Shown here: positions 1 through 7,416 of the stretch, piece by piece
Layout of the letters: each line of letters starts with the position of its first letter
How positions within the stretch are numbered: the first letter of the stretch is position 1
NCBI GenBank assembly: GCA_002329365.1
Contig: DCUB01000016.1
Location: 1-31,070 of the forward strand
Length of the DNA stretch: 31,070 nucleotides
Source: Ruminococcaceae bacterium UBA1425
GTDB lineage: Bacteria > Bacillota > Clostridia > Oscillospirales > Acutalibacteraceae
Reading direction: 5' to 3'
Position numbers and translations under genes: made by a program
The notes under the pieces: model-generated
What the model was told of the DNA's origin: nothing
The model's input: the letters and a program-made list of their open reading frames with translations, nothing else
The model's database searches: none

Positions 1-45
1 TTGACCGAAGCATTGATACAATGCCTCGGTCAATTCTTTTATTAT
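1..45. terminator. Hairpin at left edge, probable terminator
   Basis: Two 15-base arms (1-15 and 19-33) pair around a three-base loop with a single mismatch. They are followed on the plus side by a T-rich stretch (TTCTTTT). The hairpin begins 18 bases beyond the stop of the broken minus-strand gene at 52-357, so it could terminate that transcript. On the minus strand the run after the hairpin lies outside the window, so the direction cannot be settled. Confidence 0.55.
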
Positions 46-51
46 TCGTAA

Positions 52-357
52 TTAATAAGCCTGCAATATCTCTGCTTCACCGTTTCCCACATTTAAGATG
101 TTTGGATTTTTCAGCTCTGCCCGCGCGGGAGCATCCCACATAACCGCACCTGTTCCTACCAACGCAACCACAAAGACAATTGTCAGCAGAATAAACAGCA
201 CCTTTAGCTTTGCTTTTCTTTTGAGGGATAGTAATTATAAAATGTTCCGGCGGCATAGTCTGTCATCTTTGTGATATCCGCTAAGCCGGTATCCTTGAAC
301 CCTTTGCTGCCAAAGAGTTCCTTACCGCAGCGAAACAGTACGGTTTTTTATGCTCAT
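52..357 (-). pseudogene. Broken zinc-ribbon / single-TM membrane protein gene
   Basis: No intact frame covers this stretch, but three minus-strand frames give pieces that join into one plausible protein of about 102 residues. The pieces are a start reading MSIK, a short PYC piece, then RCGKELFGSKGF... through TDYAAGTFYNYYPSK, then RKAKLKVLFILL... with a hydrophobic helix, ending EILQAY and a stop. Each join needs one extra base in a homopolymer (A6, T3 and A4), so three single-base deletions explain it. Restored, it would have a CxxCGKEL zinc-knuckle start, a basic stretch and one membrane helix. The central and C-terminal pieces are convincing; the first is only a few codons. No ribosome binding site precedes the ATG, which fits decay. 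Alternatively, assembly errors in homopolymers caused the shifts. Confidence 0.45.
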
Positions 358-361
358 TAAT

Positions 362-403
362 AAAAAAATAAACCCGCAATCAGGAAGCAATCCTAATTGC
401 AGG
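362..403 (-). terminator. Intrinsic terminator after the 105-aa membrane protein
   Basis: Arms 373-385 and 391-403 pair with two G-U pairs around a loop of about five bases. On the minus strand the stem is followed by TTTATTTTTTTATT. It lies 25 bases beyond the stop of the gene at 428-745 and is a textbook rho-independent terminator for it. Confidence 0.85.
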
Positions 404-427
404 TATTTTACAATATGCAGATAATTA

Positions 428-745
428 TTAATGCGCGGTGAAAGGAATAGCCAATGAACCTTCGGTTTCACCGAATAACGGTCCTATGTAATCCTCGTAA
501 ACATTTATTTTTGTTGTAGACTGGGTAACAACCTCAGTTTCAACCAGATTTGTGTTGACCTTCATACTAACTCTTGACGCGCTCGCGACGCATAGAAATA
601 CGAACAGCATTCCGAAGATTGCGCTCAGAGCTACTTTCGAGTCTCTGTGCCAGTCAACTTTAAACAGCCACATTGCTATTATGCCGACAGGAGCAACTAA
701 AATAAGCAATGCCATTATGAACCAAGTTGTTCTGAAATAATCCAT
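428..745 (-). CDS. Small two-TM membrane protein, function unknown
   Basis: This 105-residue protein has two predicted membrane helices, at about residues 8-28 (WFIMALLILVAPVGIIAMWLF) and 38-56. A polar tail of about 45 residues rich in Thr and Val follows. The PVGIIAMWLFK motif followed by a basic/aromatic stretch and a second helix is common in small Clostridia membrane proteins annotated only as hypothetical, so no function is claimed. The start is fixed by a GAGGTG ribosome binding site five bases before the ATG. It is a single-gene unit, with promoter 789-817 upstream and a strong terminator just downstream. The gene sits in an AT-rich region beside a broken gene that also encoded a membrane helix. 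Confidence 0.75.
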   Translation of the reverse strand: MDYFRTTWFIMALLILVAPVGIIAMWLFKVDWHRDSKVALSAIFGMLFVFLCVASASRVSMKVNTNLVETEVVTQSTTKINVYEDYIGPLFGETEGSLAIPFTAH

Positions 746-788
746 ACATACACCTCAAAGAATTAATGTTTCCTACATCACAATATGC

Positions 789-817
789 ACGATAACACAT
801 AAAATTGACACTGTCAA
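789..817 (-). promoter_or_regulatory. Sigma-A-type promoter for the 105-aa gene, with overlapping dyad
   Basis: On the minus strand a perfect TTGACA -35 box (812-817) and a TATCGT -10 box (789-794, four of six matches) are 17 bases apart, about 45 bases before the start codon. The -35 is part of a perfect 6-1-6 palindrome, TTGACACTGTCAA (805-817), a possible repressor site. The imperfect -10 suggests modest or regulated expression. Confidence 0.65.
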
Positions 818-1096
818 CACCTTACAATCAACTTTGTTTACCTGTATAAAATAGCCTAATTTCAACATATTATTATGTTAACATTGCACAAAGGCGCTTC
901 CATTATTTTGAAGTGAATACTCACATATAGTGGTAGCATATCCAATATTTACATGCATCTTGTATTGTAATAAAATACGGCAATATATTGCTTTTTAAAC
1001 TATCCTGACGACAAACGTCGAACCCTAATATATTTCATCGATTTTCATTTGATAACGTGTTGAACGACTTATTTGCTAATATTTTTTATAAGGATA
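818..1096. other. AT-rich gene-free stretch
   Basis: I see no open frame with a ribosome binding site, no tRNA-like fold and no repeats here. It separates the promoter of the 105-aa gene from the hairpin behind the cysteine-rich gene. A short plus-strand frame entering from 1057 reads through the terminator hairpin and then antisense to the cysteine-rich gene, so it is not credible. Confidence 0.5.
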
Positions 1097-1123
1097 GACC
1101 GTGCCGAAAACTTCGGCACGGTC
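1097..1123 (-). terminator. Terminator hairpin after the cysteine-rich gene
   Basis: This is a perfect 12-base-pair GC-rich stem (GACCGTGCCGAA / TTCGGCACGGTC) with an AAC loop, 21 bases beyond the stop of the gene at 1145-1456. The run after it on the minus strand is only moderately T-rich (TATCCTTATAAAA). The stem is strong but the tail is weak. Confidence 0.7.
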
Positions 1124-1144
1124 CGATTTATTTAAAACTGAGTG

Positions 1145-1456
1145 TTAATTGCAAAAGCAGTCTGCTTCCTGCCCGGCTTCGGCGCAGCTGCATTCGACGT
1201 AAGTATCGCCGACTTTTACGGTGGCGCCGAATTCAACGGGAACATCAACCTTGATTTTTTGCGATATTGTGAATTCGCATGTTCCGTTAACAGTACCTTT
1301 GCAGCGGTCGCAATCGGGGATTACTGTGATTTCGCCGCAGCAGCGTACGTCTGCGGGGCCGGCAACGGCGTATGGGCACACCGTAACAGGCAAACATACC
1401 GTGGCTTTTTGAGTTCCGACTCCCGAACAGGTTTGTGCGAATGAATTTTCGCTCAT
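1145..1456 (-). CDS. Cysteine-rich small protein, unknown function
   Basis: This 103-residue protein has 12 cysteines spread along its length (TC, VCLPVTVCPY, RCCGE, DCDRC, TCEF, ECSC, DCFC). The middle reads FTISQKIKVDVPVEFGATVKVG, which is beta-strand-like. There is no signal peptide or membrane helix. The CC doublet, even spread of cysteines and beta-rich core would fit a disulfide- or metal-stabilised structural protein. Some Clostridia spore-surface proteins look broadly like this, but I cannot assign a family. A strong AAGGGAGGT site six bases before the ATG and a stable hairpin after the stop support it as a real, well-translated gene. A 95-base gap with no terminator separates it from the upstream 510-aa gene, so it could be transcribed alone or at the end of that operon. 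Confidence 0.75.
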   Translation of the reverse strand: MSENSFAQTCSGVGTQKATVCLPVTVCPYAVAGPADVRCCGEITVIPDCDRCKGTVNGTCEFTISQKIKVDVPVEFGATVKVGDTYVECSCAEAGQEADCFCN

Positions 1457-1551
1457 GTATATACCTCCCTTTACTGTTTGTTACTTTCAGTATATTACAG
1501 GGAAAGCATATGGTGACTGAAGTATTTTTTTGCAGTCTCATTTAACGCGGT

Positions 1552-3084
1552 TCATACACACTGTTCGCTCGCAGCAACAGCGAAGGTTTCGCCGTTTTCA
1601 GATATTTTCATTGTTATTTCGCGGTCTTTGAAACGGAACGACATTTCCCCTTTTTTGCCGAGGAAATGTAACACACGCTTTTTAACAAAGCCTGAACAGG
1701 GGTTTCCCGTAACTATCCAGCGTCCCTTGCCGTCGGGAATCTCCTTATTAAAAAGTCCTGCTTTTGCTTTGATGTGCTCCGGCGCGAATCGTTTCGGCGT
1801 TATGACAGTAAGACCGTTCTCACGCACAAGCGCACACACAGCGCTCAAGGTTTCGTCGCTGATGTGATATCCGCAAAGAAAGCAAAGCTCAAGCGATTCA
1901 AGAGTTTCTTTTTTTACTTTGTCGTCAAACACCGCGGGAGAATTCATCGAGCAGAAGGAGCGGTGCTTTCGCAAGCTCCAAACGTCGAATTTATCCCATG
2001 ACAGTCCGCGCTTTGACGATTCGCCGAAGGTTATCAGATGAATAGCCCTGAGCCATTCCCTTGCCCGTCTGTCGGGCTTTATGCGCGGATTTCCGAAAAG
2101 AATACGCTTCCAGACTAACGGGTCGCCCTGCCCCCAGAAGGTGTCGTCGAGCCTTATAATTCCGATACGCGGACGATAGTCGCGTATGCTGTATCCCCTG
2201 TCTTTGCCCGCGTATTCCCTTGAAAACTTTATAAATGCCCTGCCGTAATCATTGTATTCCGCCGAATCCTTGTCCTTTTCAAAAAAAGAATTGCCACCCT
2301 CGACTAATGCATAATCGTTTCCGAACAGATAAGAAAACAGCAAATTGCTTTCAAGCTCCCCGACCGAATGACCGGGATATGTAAGGCGAAACCACATGTC
2401 AATGCAGGTCCAAAGCTCCGTATTATACTGCAGAGCGGCTCCTCCGGCGATAACCGCCTGTATGTTTGAATAGCTCTCCTTTTGCTGTTTGTAGACGGGA
2501 GTTATTCCGGCTCTTGCGAAAAGGTGGAACAGGACGGGAAAAACATGCTCGCCCAAAAACCGCGGCGAACCGTTTTCAAGAAACGCGCCGGCGTAGCTTT
2601 TGAACTGTTCCCCGTAATATTTTTCTGCTTCTCTGACATCGCGGGTATCGCACAAGGGGAAGAAAAGCGGGCGTTTTTTGAATTTTGACGAAAGGGTAAT
2701 GGAAAGGTTTCTGTTAATGAATGCGTGCTCCATCTCGTCGTGCATTACACCGAGACATTCTGGCACGGACGTAAACGCCCCTATCAGTTCCGGCGGATAA
2801 TTCAGGCGGTGAGCGTCCTTGCCGCAGTTGTACCAGTCGTGCCCGTCCTTGCCTGTTCCGTGCTCTCTCCAGTTGGAGTATTCTGCACGAACAACAAAGG
2901 GAAGCCCGGCTTTATGATATTCTACGGCAAGTTTTTTTGCTTCTTCAACATATTCCGCAACGCTCTTGTTTTTTTCGTCGGGCGAACAAACAATAAAATC
3001 GGCGCCCGAATCATTCAGTAATCGTTCTTTTATGTCGTCTTCTTTATCGCATTGGTAATAACCGAGCCTGAAACAATTGTCCAT
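1552..3084 (-). CDS. Putative TIM-barrel glycoside-hydrolase-like protein
   Basis: This 510-residue protein has no signal peptide and is probably cytoplasmic. The N-terminal 350 residues alternate strands and helices as in a TIM barrel: FRLGYYQCD, ADFIVCSP, PFVVRAEYS, CLGVMHDEMEH, RPLFFPLCD, ALVEGGNSFF. An acidic cluster at residues 116-119 (DEME) and a conserved-looking ExxNL (residues ~250) are candidate catalytic or binding residues. The remainder looks like a Rossmann-like accessory domain (RIGIIRLDDTFWGQG, then LCFLCGYHISDETL) and a terminal beta-domain, as in some beta-galactosidase-type enzymes. I do not recognise a named family. It is last in an operon with an FAD oxidoreductase and a GPH sugar symporter, which argues for a role in glycan or glycoside breakdown. 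GGAGAG seven bases before the ATG supports the start. Confidence 0.6.
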   Translation of the reverse strand: MDNCFRLGYYQCDKEDDIKERLLNDSGADFIVCSPDEKNKSVAEYVEEAKKLAVEYHKAGLPFVVRAEYSNWREHGTGKDGHDWYNCGKDAHRLNYPPELIGAFTSVPECLGVMHDEMEHAFINRNLSITLSSKFKKRPLFFPLCDTRDVREAEKYYGEQFKSYAGAFLENGSPRFLGEHVFPVLFHLFARAGITPVYKQQKESYSNIQAVIAGGAALQYNTELWTCIDMWFRLTYPGHSVGELESNLLFSYLFGNDYALVEGGNSFFEKDKDSAEYNDYGRAFIKFSREYAGKDRGYSIRDYRPRIGIIRLDDTFWGQGDPLVWKRILFGNPRIKPDRRAREWLRAIHLITFGESSKRGLSWDKFDVWSLRKHRSFCSMNSPAVFDDKVKKETLESLELCFLCGYHISDETLSAVCALVRENGLTVITPKRFAPEHIKAKAGLFNKEIPDGKGRWIVTGNPCSGFVKKRVLHFLGKKGEMSFRFKDREITMKISENGETFAVAASEQCV

Positions 3085-3113
3085 TTTAACTCTCCGCGGT
3101 TGTTTAATATGCC

Positions 3114-4427
3114 TTAAGGCTTAAAGTTCGGAAGATACGCGCCGATTTCGAGGAGCGCGGACTGTATTTTGCGAACGTCCGCATTGTGAACATCGGAGCC
3201 GTCGGCGGCGCATAAGGCGGCGGCAGCTCCCGCGGCCTGACCTGTTATGTAGCAGCCGGGCATTACGCGGACGGAGGACTGCATGTGCCTGTCTGCCGAT
3301 ATGCAGCGTCCCGCCACGAGCAGATTTGAAAAGCCTTTGGGCGTCAGCGTGCGGTAAGGAATTCCGTAGCTTTCACCCTGTGAATATCTGTATCCGCTAT
3401 GCTCCTTTGAAAAAAGCTCAAAGCCCTCCTTTGTGTTGACAGCCGAATGAATATCCACGCTGTAGCAGTAACGGCCGATTTCGTCATCGAACACCGCGCG
3501 GGCTATAAAATCGTCAAGGCAAAGGACATAATCCCCTATTATTCTACGCGTTTCTCTTATTCCTATCTGCGAAGCGGAATACACAAGCTCCGCGTTTTCA
3601 TAACCGCTGAGATAATCGCGGTAATATGTTCTGTATTCTGTAAGCTGCTTTCTACCCTTAATAATTCCCTCGGTGAGCGAATCCGCGTCGCAGCCGTCAA
3701 CATTGTAAACGTGACCGGCGTTTGACCCTCCGATTCCGTCGGCAATACGCCACATGCCCGGCAAATGCCTGTCCTCGTTTGTGAATATGCCGTCCTCGAA
3801 AGCCTTTTCGAGCATACGTTTGTCGCTGCCCGTAACGGCTGACCAGTCGATTCCCGCCCAAATACCGCAAAGAGTCGAAGCCATTACCTCGCCGTTTTCG
3901 TTTCCGAAACGGTATTCGGCGCCGGCATAGAAGGCAAGGTCTCCGTCGCCGGTGCAGTCAATGTAAATCCTTGCCTTAACCGCGAAAATTGAGCCTTTTG
4001 AGGCGCATATGACGGAGTTGATTTGCCCGTCGCCCGTAATAACGTCTATTACATTAGTATTAAAGCTGAACAGCGCGCCGGACTGTGTTACCATGTCGTC
4101 GTATATTATTTTCAGCGTTTCGACGGGAATGGAGTTCGGGCAATATTTTTTAAACGACGGGTAGCTTTTTTCTCTAATAGCTTCATATATCTCCGAGCCT
4201 ATTCCGGCTGCAAGGAAGTTTTCGCCGTCGCCGAACTTCATAAACGCGGGTACAAGCATTGTAACAGCCGCTCCGCCAAACGCCGTAAAGGACTCGGCTA
4301 TGTATACCGACGCCCCCAGTCTTGAGGCGGCGACTGCCGCGGCAACGCCAGCGGGACCGCCGCCCGCCACAAAAACATCTACGTCGTATTTTACCGGAAT
4401 ATCTTTTGTGTAAACTATCTTATCCAT
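3114..4427 (-). CDS. FAD-dependent oxidoreductase (FAD_oxidored, PF12831-like)
   Basis: This 437-residue flavoprotein opens with the dinucleotide-binding motif AGGGPAGVAAAVAASRLGA (about residues 21-39), followed by the acidic ribose-binding end YIAES. It then has the family's TGDGD motif in the middle (IYIDCTGDGDLAFYAGA). The C-terminal FAD-closing segment reads NLLVAGRCISADR, then GCYITGQAAGAAAALCA. This layout matches the PF12831 family, often found in polysaccharide loci but mostly without a defined substrate. Members are soluble, and no signal peptide is present here. It lies 15 bases after the GPH transporter gene and 29 before the 510-aa protein. It may oxidise an imported sugar or glycoside, making a keto-sugar that another enzyme can cleave, but that is inference. 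A GGAG site ten bases before the ATG supports the start. Confidence 0.85.
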   Translation of the reverse strand: MDKIVYTKDIPVKYDVDVFVAGGGPAGVAAAVAASRLGASVYIAESFTAFGGAAVTMLVPAFMKFGDGENFLAAGIGSEIYEAIREKSYPSFKKYCPNSIPVETLKIIYDDMVTQSGALFSFNTNVIDVITGDGQINSVICASKGSIFAVKARIYIDCTGDGDLAFYAGAEYRFGNENGEVMASTLCGIWAGIDWSAVTGSDKRMLEKAFEDGIFTNEDRHLPGMWRIADGIGGSNAGHVYNVDGCDADSLTEGIIKGRKQLTEYRTYYRDYLSGYENAELVYSASQIGIRETRRIIGDYVLCLDDFIARAVFDDEIGRYCYSVDIHSAVNTKEGFELFSKEHSGYRYSQGESYGIPYRTLTPKGFSNLLVAGRCISADRHMQSSVRVMPGCYITGQAAGAAAALCAADGSDVHNADVRKIQSALLEIGAYLPNFKP

Positions 4428-4442
4428 TGTCTTACATCTCCG

Positions 4443-6038
4443 TTATTCCTGTTCGAGTATTTCAAGCATGGCGCCTAATTCTTCCGACAGATCTTTTTCC
4501 TTTTCGTGCGCAATGAGGGCGCGACGCTCGTTCAGCTCCAGGTACATTTTTTCTCTTTTTTTGCCCTCGAGATCGTAGAAAAAGTAAGGAATCATTTTTA
4601 CGACGCTCGGTAGTATTCCGAAGGCGGTATAAAGGAAGTAAACCTTTCGATATACGTATTTGTTGCCCTGCGACCACGGCGCCATCGGTATTGTGGGGTC
4701 GTACCCTGACCACTTGAAAACGACGATTGTCATTAACGCGTTCAGGGGCGAAGTCACCTTGGAGATAAGACCTGTCAATAGGCCGAAGGTGCCGTCCGGG
4801 CGTTCTCCCGTAACGTATTCGGTGTAGTCGTTTATCTCTCTGCCAAGCTCCGCTTCAAACACGCTCGCAGGCGCGTTGTTACAGGCGTTAAGCCCGTTAA
4901 ACAGACCGTACGTCGCGCCGCACAGCCATGAATTGTCTATTGTGAAATGACCTGTCACGTATTTTCCGACTCCCGTCAGCAAATCCCATATCCGAAGCGT
5001 AATAACAGCCTTTTTATTGTTGTTTTTGAACAGCTTCTGGAACTTGGGGATAAAGGTAAGGCTTATGGGATGCAACAGATTATACGGCGTATAGAACAGA
5101 AGGCTTTTAAAGGCTCCGCCGAATATCTCAAGCTGAGTTACGACATCCCATGAATAGCCGCCTCCGCTCCACCAGTTTGTAGCCAGATCGGCTATAAAAT
5201 TCCTCAGGGCGTACTTGTTTTTTAAGATATAAAAGATAGTCTTTGTAAACGGCGCAGGCTTGGGCTGGAGAATTATGCGCTCGCGGCAGCCTACACCCAT
5301 AGCGATATTTCCGAGTATGCCGAAAAAACAGGTTATTACTCCGAAAACGGCAAAAATCGTCGGCATTGAAATGTTTGTTACACCCCAGCGATTTAAATCC
5401 TGAAGCGGTAAAAAAAGCCCGTATACTGATTGCGCGGCAAAATAACTGGCATAGCTCGTGACAAGCCCCAGCGTTATTCTGTCCTGAGGGTTTGGCGACA
5501 TCAGCGTTGTCATATTGTCGCGAGGAATCGAGTAGACCGTTGAAAATGTTTCCTGTATGAACAGAGTAACGAACACGAATACGATTTTTTTCGGGTCGTC
5601 CGTGTACTCGCTTCTCAGGAACAGCGCGCCGCAATAAAGAATAGCGGTAGTGGCAAAATACGGTATAGGCGTAAAAATAAGATAGGGACGCGCCTTTCCC
5701 CAGCGCGTTCGCGTGCGGTCATAGATAATACCCATTATGGGATTGTTCATAACGTCGTATATGCCTATAAGCGTGAGTATCGCCGTTACATAGACCATGT
5801 CTATTCTGAGGACGTTTACAAAATAGAGGGTTCTGTAAGTATTAATACCTCTTAAAAGCGCGCTTGCAAAGTCGGCTATTGCGGGGAAAGCCATTTCCTT
5901 ACGACTCAGAACAGGGGTGTTGAACATTTTTGCCGCAATGTCGCGGTGTTTTTCAAGCTTTGACTTATCGGTTTTTGCCGCCGAGCCTTTTTCGGCGCCG
6001 AATAGCCGTTCCTGTAACTTTTCGTTAATTATCGCCAT
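4443..6038 (-). CDS. GPH-family sugar:cation symporter (MFS)
   Basis: This is a 531-residue integral membrane transporter of the glycoside-pentoside-hexuronide type. The diagnostic segment is in the first third, NNPIMGIIYDRTRTRWGKARPY, close to the DPxxGxxxDRTRTRWGxxRPY signature of MelB-like symporters. About twelve hydrophobic helices can be read, and the C-terminus ends in a charged helix. Such proteins import sugars or glycosides with Na+ or H+. The start is taken at the ATG with a GAGGAGG site five bases before it. A TTG seven codons upstream would overlap the preceding gene and lacks a site of its own. Its neighbours are carbohydrate enzymes, so it probably imports the operon's substrate. 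The specificity cannot be read. Confidence 0.88.
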   Translation of the reverse strand: MAIINEKLQERLFGAEKGSAAKTDKSKLEKHRDIAAKMFNTPVLSRKEMAFPAIADFASALLRGINTYRTLYFVNVLRIDMVYVTAILTLIGIYDVMNNPIMGIIYDRTRTRWGKARPYLIFTPIPYFATTAILYCGALFLRSEYTDDPKKIVFVFVTLFIQETFSTVYSIPRDNMTTLMSPNPQDRITLGLVTSYASYFAAQSVYGLFLPLQDLNRWGVTNISMPTIFAVFGVITCFFGILGNIAMGVGCRERIILQPKPAPFTKTIFYILKNKYALRNFIADLATNWWSGGGYSWDVVTQLEIFGGAFKSLLFYTPYNLLHPISLTFIPKFQKLFKNNNKKAVITLRIWDLLTGVGKYVTGHFTIDNSWLCGATYGLFNGLNACNNAPASVFEAELGREINDYTEYVTGERPDGTFGLLTGLISKVTSPLNALMTIVVFKWSGYDPTIPMAPWSQGNKYVYRKVYFLYTAFGILPSVVKMIPYFFYDLEGKKREKMYLELNERRALIAHEKEKDLSEELGAMLEILEQE

Positions 6039-6048
6039 TGTTTCCTCC

Positions 6049-7416
6049 TCATCCTTCAACCGTTATTGTGCAGGAACGCTTATAGTTCATGTTTTCTGTA
6101 ATGCAGTAAACCTTGCATACTCCTTCGGCTATTGCCGTTACCCTTCCGCTATCGTCAACAACAGCCACCTTTTCGTCTGTCGTGAACCAGCGAACTTCCT
6201 TGACGGTGGCTTTTTTCGGCAATATTTCTACGGAAAGGTTTGCAGTCTCGCCGGATTTAAGATATAGCTCACGCTCGTTCAGCCTGGCGTCCTTTACGGG
6301 AACGACAACATATACAAGACAGTCCGCCGTATATGTTTTTCCGAGGTATTCAAACGACGCCGTAACTGTAACAGGGTCTTTGCTTGTTTTGTGCCCCTTT
6401 ATATAGCCTTCGGAATCTACCGATACAACGCTCTCGTCCGAGGAGCTCCATGTAACTTCAAGCAGTTCGTCGGCAGTTCTGAAAGCCTCAAGCACTTCTG
6501 TTTTGCCCTTTTCGAGCCATACAACGGAATCGGACAGCGTTATCCCCGCCCATGTGAAGTCATAGCAGGTTGTTGAAATGAAATCAAACGAAATCCTGCG
6601 CTCGCCGAGGCTTTCAAGCTCGCTCCCGAACAGAATAACGGCTTCCGTTTTGTATACTCGTTTGTATGTAACGCTGCTCAGACGGTCATTCAGACGGTTT
6701 GCCGTTACCGCTATTGACGGCTCGCAGCGGACAAGCTTTATATCCGAAATACGGTACACGGGCAGAAGCTTTTGCTTAACATGACTTATGAAGTCGTCGG
6801 CATCATTCATTCCCACAGACGCTTTGATATCATGACTTATATCTTCGTATGAAGCCGACGGGAAATCAAAATAAAGAGTTCTGTTTTCTCCGTCATCCTC
6901 CGCGTTCCACGTCTTTAGCTCCGAAGCGTTAAAGTCCACGGGCAAAAGTGCGTCGGCAAACGGTTCGCCGAAGCCTGCGGATATGTCTTTGTGATACCCG
7001 GAAAGGTTTTCGAGCATTTCATCCTTCATGAAAAGCATAGTTTTTTTTATAAGCCCGTTTTCGTCGGGGCTTACTATAACGCTTTCGTCGTCGATTTCCA
7101 GTGAAGTTTTAACGGAAACCTTTGTTTCGTTCCCGTCCGACGCTTCTTTTATCATATTTTCAAACAAAGCTATCGCTACGGCTCCTGTTTGCGGCAGGGG
7201 CGTTTTGTTTTCCGCGTAATCCTCCGGCATCAGCTCGGTTCCCTCCGTAAGCAGAACACTGTTAATTCCCCACGCGAGAAAACCTGTAAATATGAGCGCG
7301 AGTATAATAAAAATCAGGCGGACGAGCCGTTTTTTCAGCTTTTCGTTTCCCTCGATTTTATCGGCTAAATTTCCGGCACGTGTAACCTCGGGCGACGTTA
7401 TGTTAGGGTCGTTCAC
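6049..7416 (-). CDS. Membrane-anchored protein with C-terminal Ig-like (BIG2) domains
   Basis: This 455-residue protein has a short cytoplasmic start, one membrane helix at about residues 31-53 (LVRLIFIILALIFTGFLAWGI) and a large extracytoplasmic part. The last 160 residues form two bacterial Ig-like repeats. One has VTWSSSDESVVSVDSEGYIKG, the next VRWFTTDEKVAVVDDSGRVTA, both typical of BIG2 domains. The middle 250 residues are unrecognised. The start is GTG, overlapping the upstream zinc-ribbon gene's stop in GTGA, with AGGGGGG eight bases before it. The tight coupling suggests the two proteins work together. It may be a surface binding or scaffold protein, or a sensor-like partner of the zinc-ribbon membrane protein; it has no enzymatic motif I can see. 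Confidence 0.75.
   Translation of the reverse strand: MNDPNITSPEVTRAGNLADKIEGNEKLKKRLVRLIFIILALIFTGFLAWGINSVLLTEGTELMPEDYAENKTPLPQTGAVAIALFENMIKEASDGNETKVSVKTSLEIDDESVIVSPDENGLIKKTMLFMKDEMLENLSGYHKDISAGFGEPFADALLPVDFNASELKTWNAEDDGENRTLYFDFPSASYEDISHDIKASVGMNDADDFISHVKQKLLPVYRISDIKLVRCEPSIAVTANRLNDRLSSVTYKRVYKTEAVILFGSELESLGERRISFDFISTTCYDFTWAGITLSDSVVWLEKGKTEVLEAFRTADELLEVTWSSSDESVVSVDSEGYIKGHKTSKDPVTVTASFEYLGKTYTADCLVYVVVPVKDARLNERELYLKSGETANLSVEILPKKATVKEVRWFTTDEKVAVVDDSGRVTAIAEGVCKVYCITENMNYKRSCTITVEG

Noticed and set aside
1057..1254. Plus-strand frame over the terminator hairpin and the cysteine-rich gene
   Set aside because: Reads through a terminator stem and then antisense to a gene with a strong ribosome binding site.
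5128..5634. A 168-codon minus-strand frame within the GPH symporter
   Set aside because: Same-strand shifted frame inside a clear transporter; composition is Arg/Ser-rich shadow sequence.
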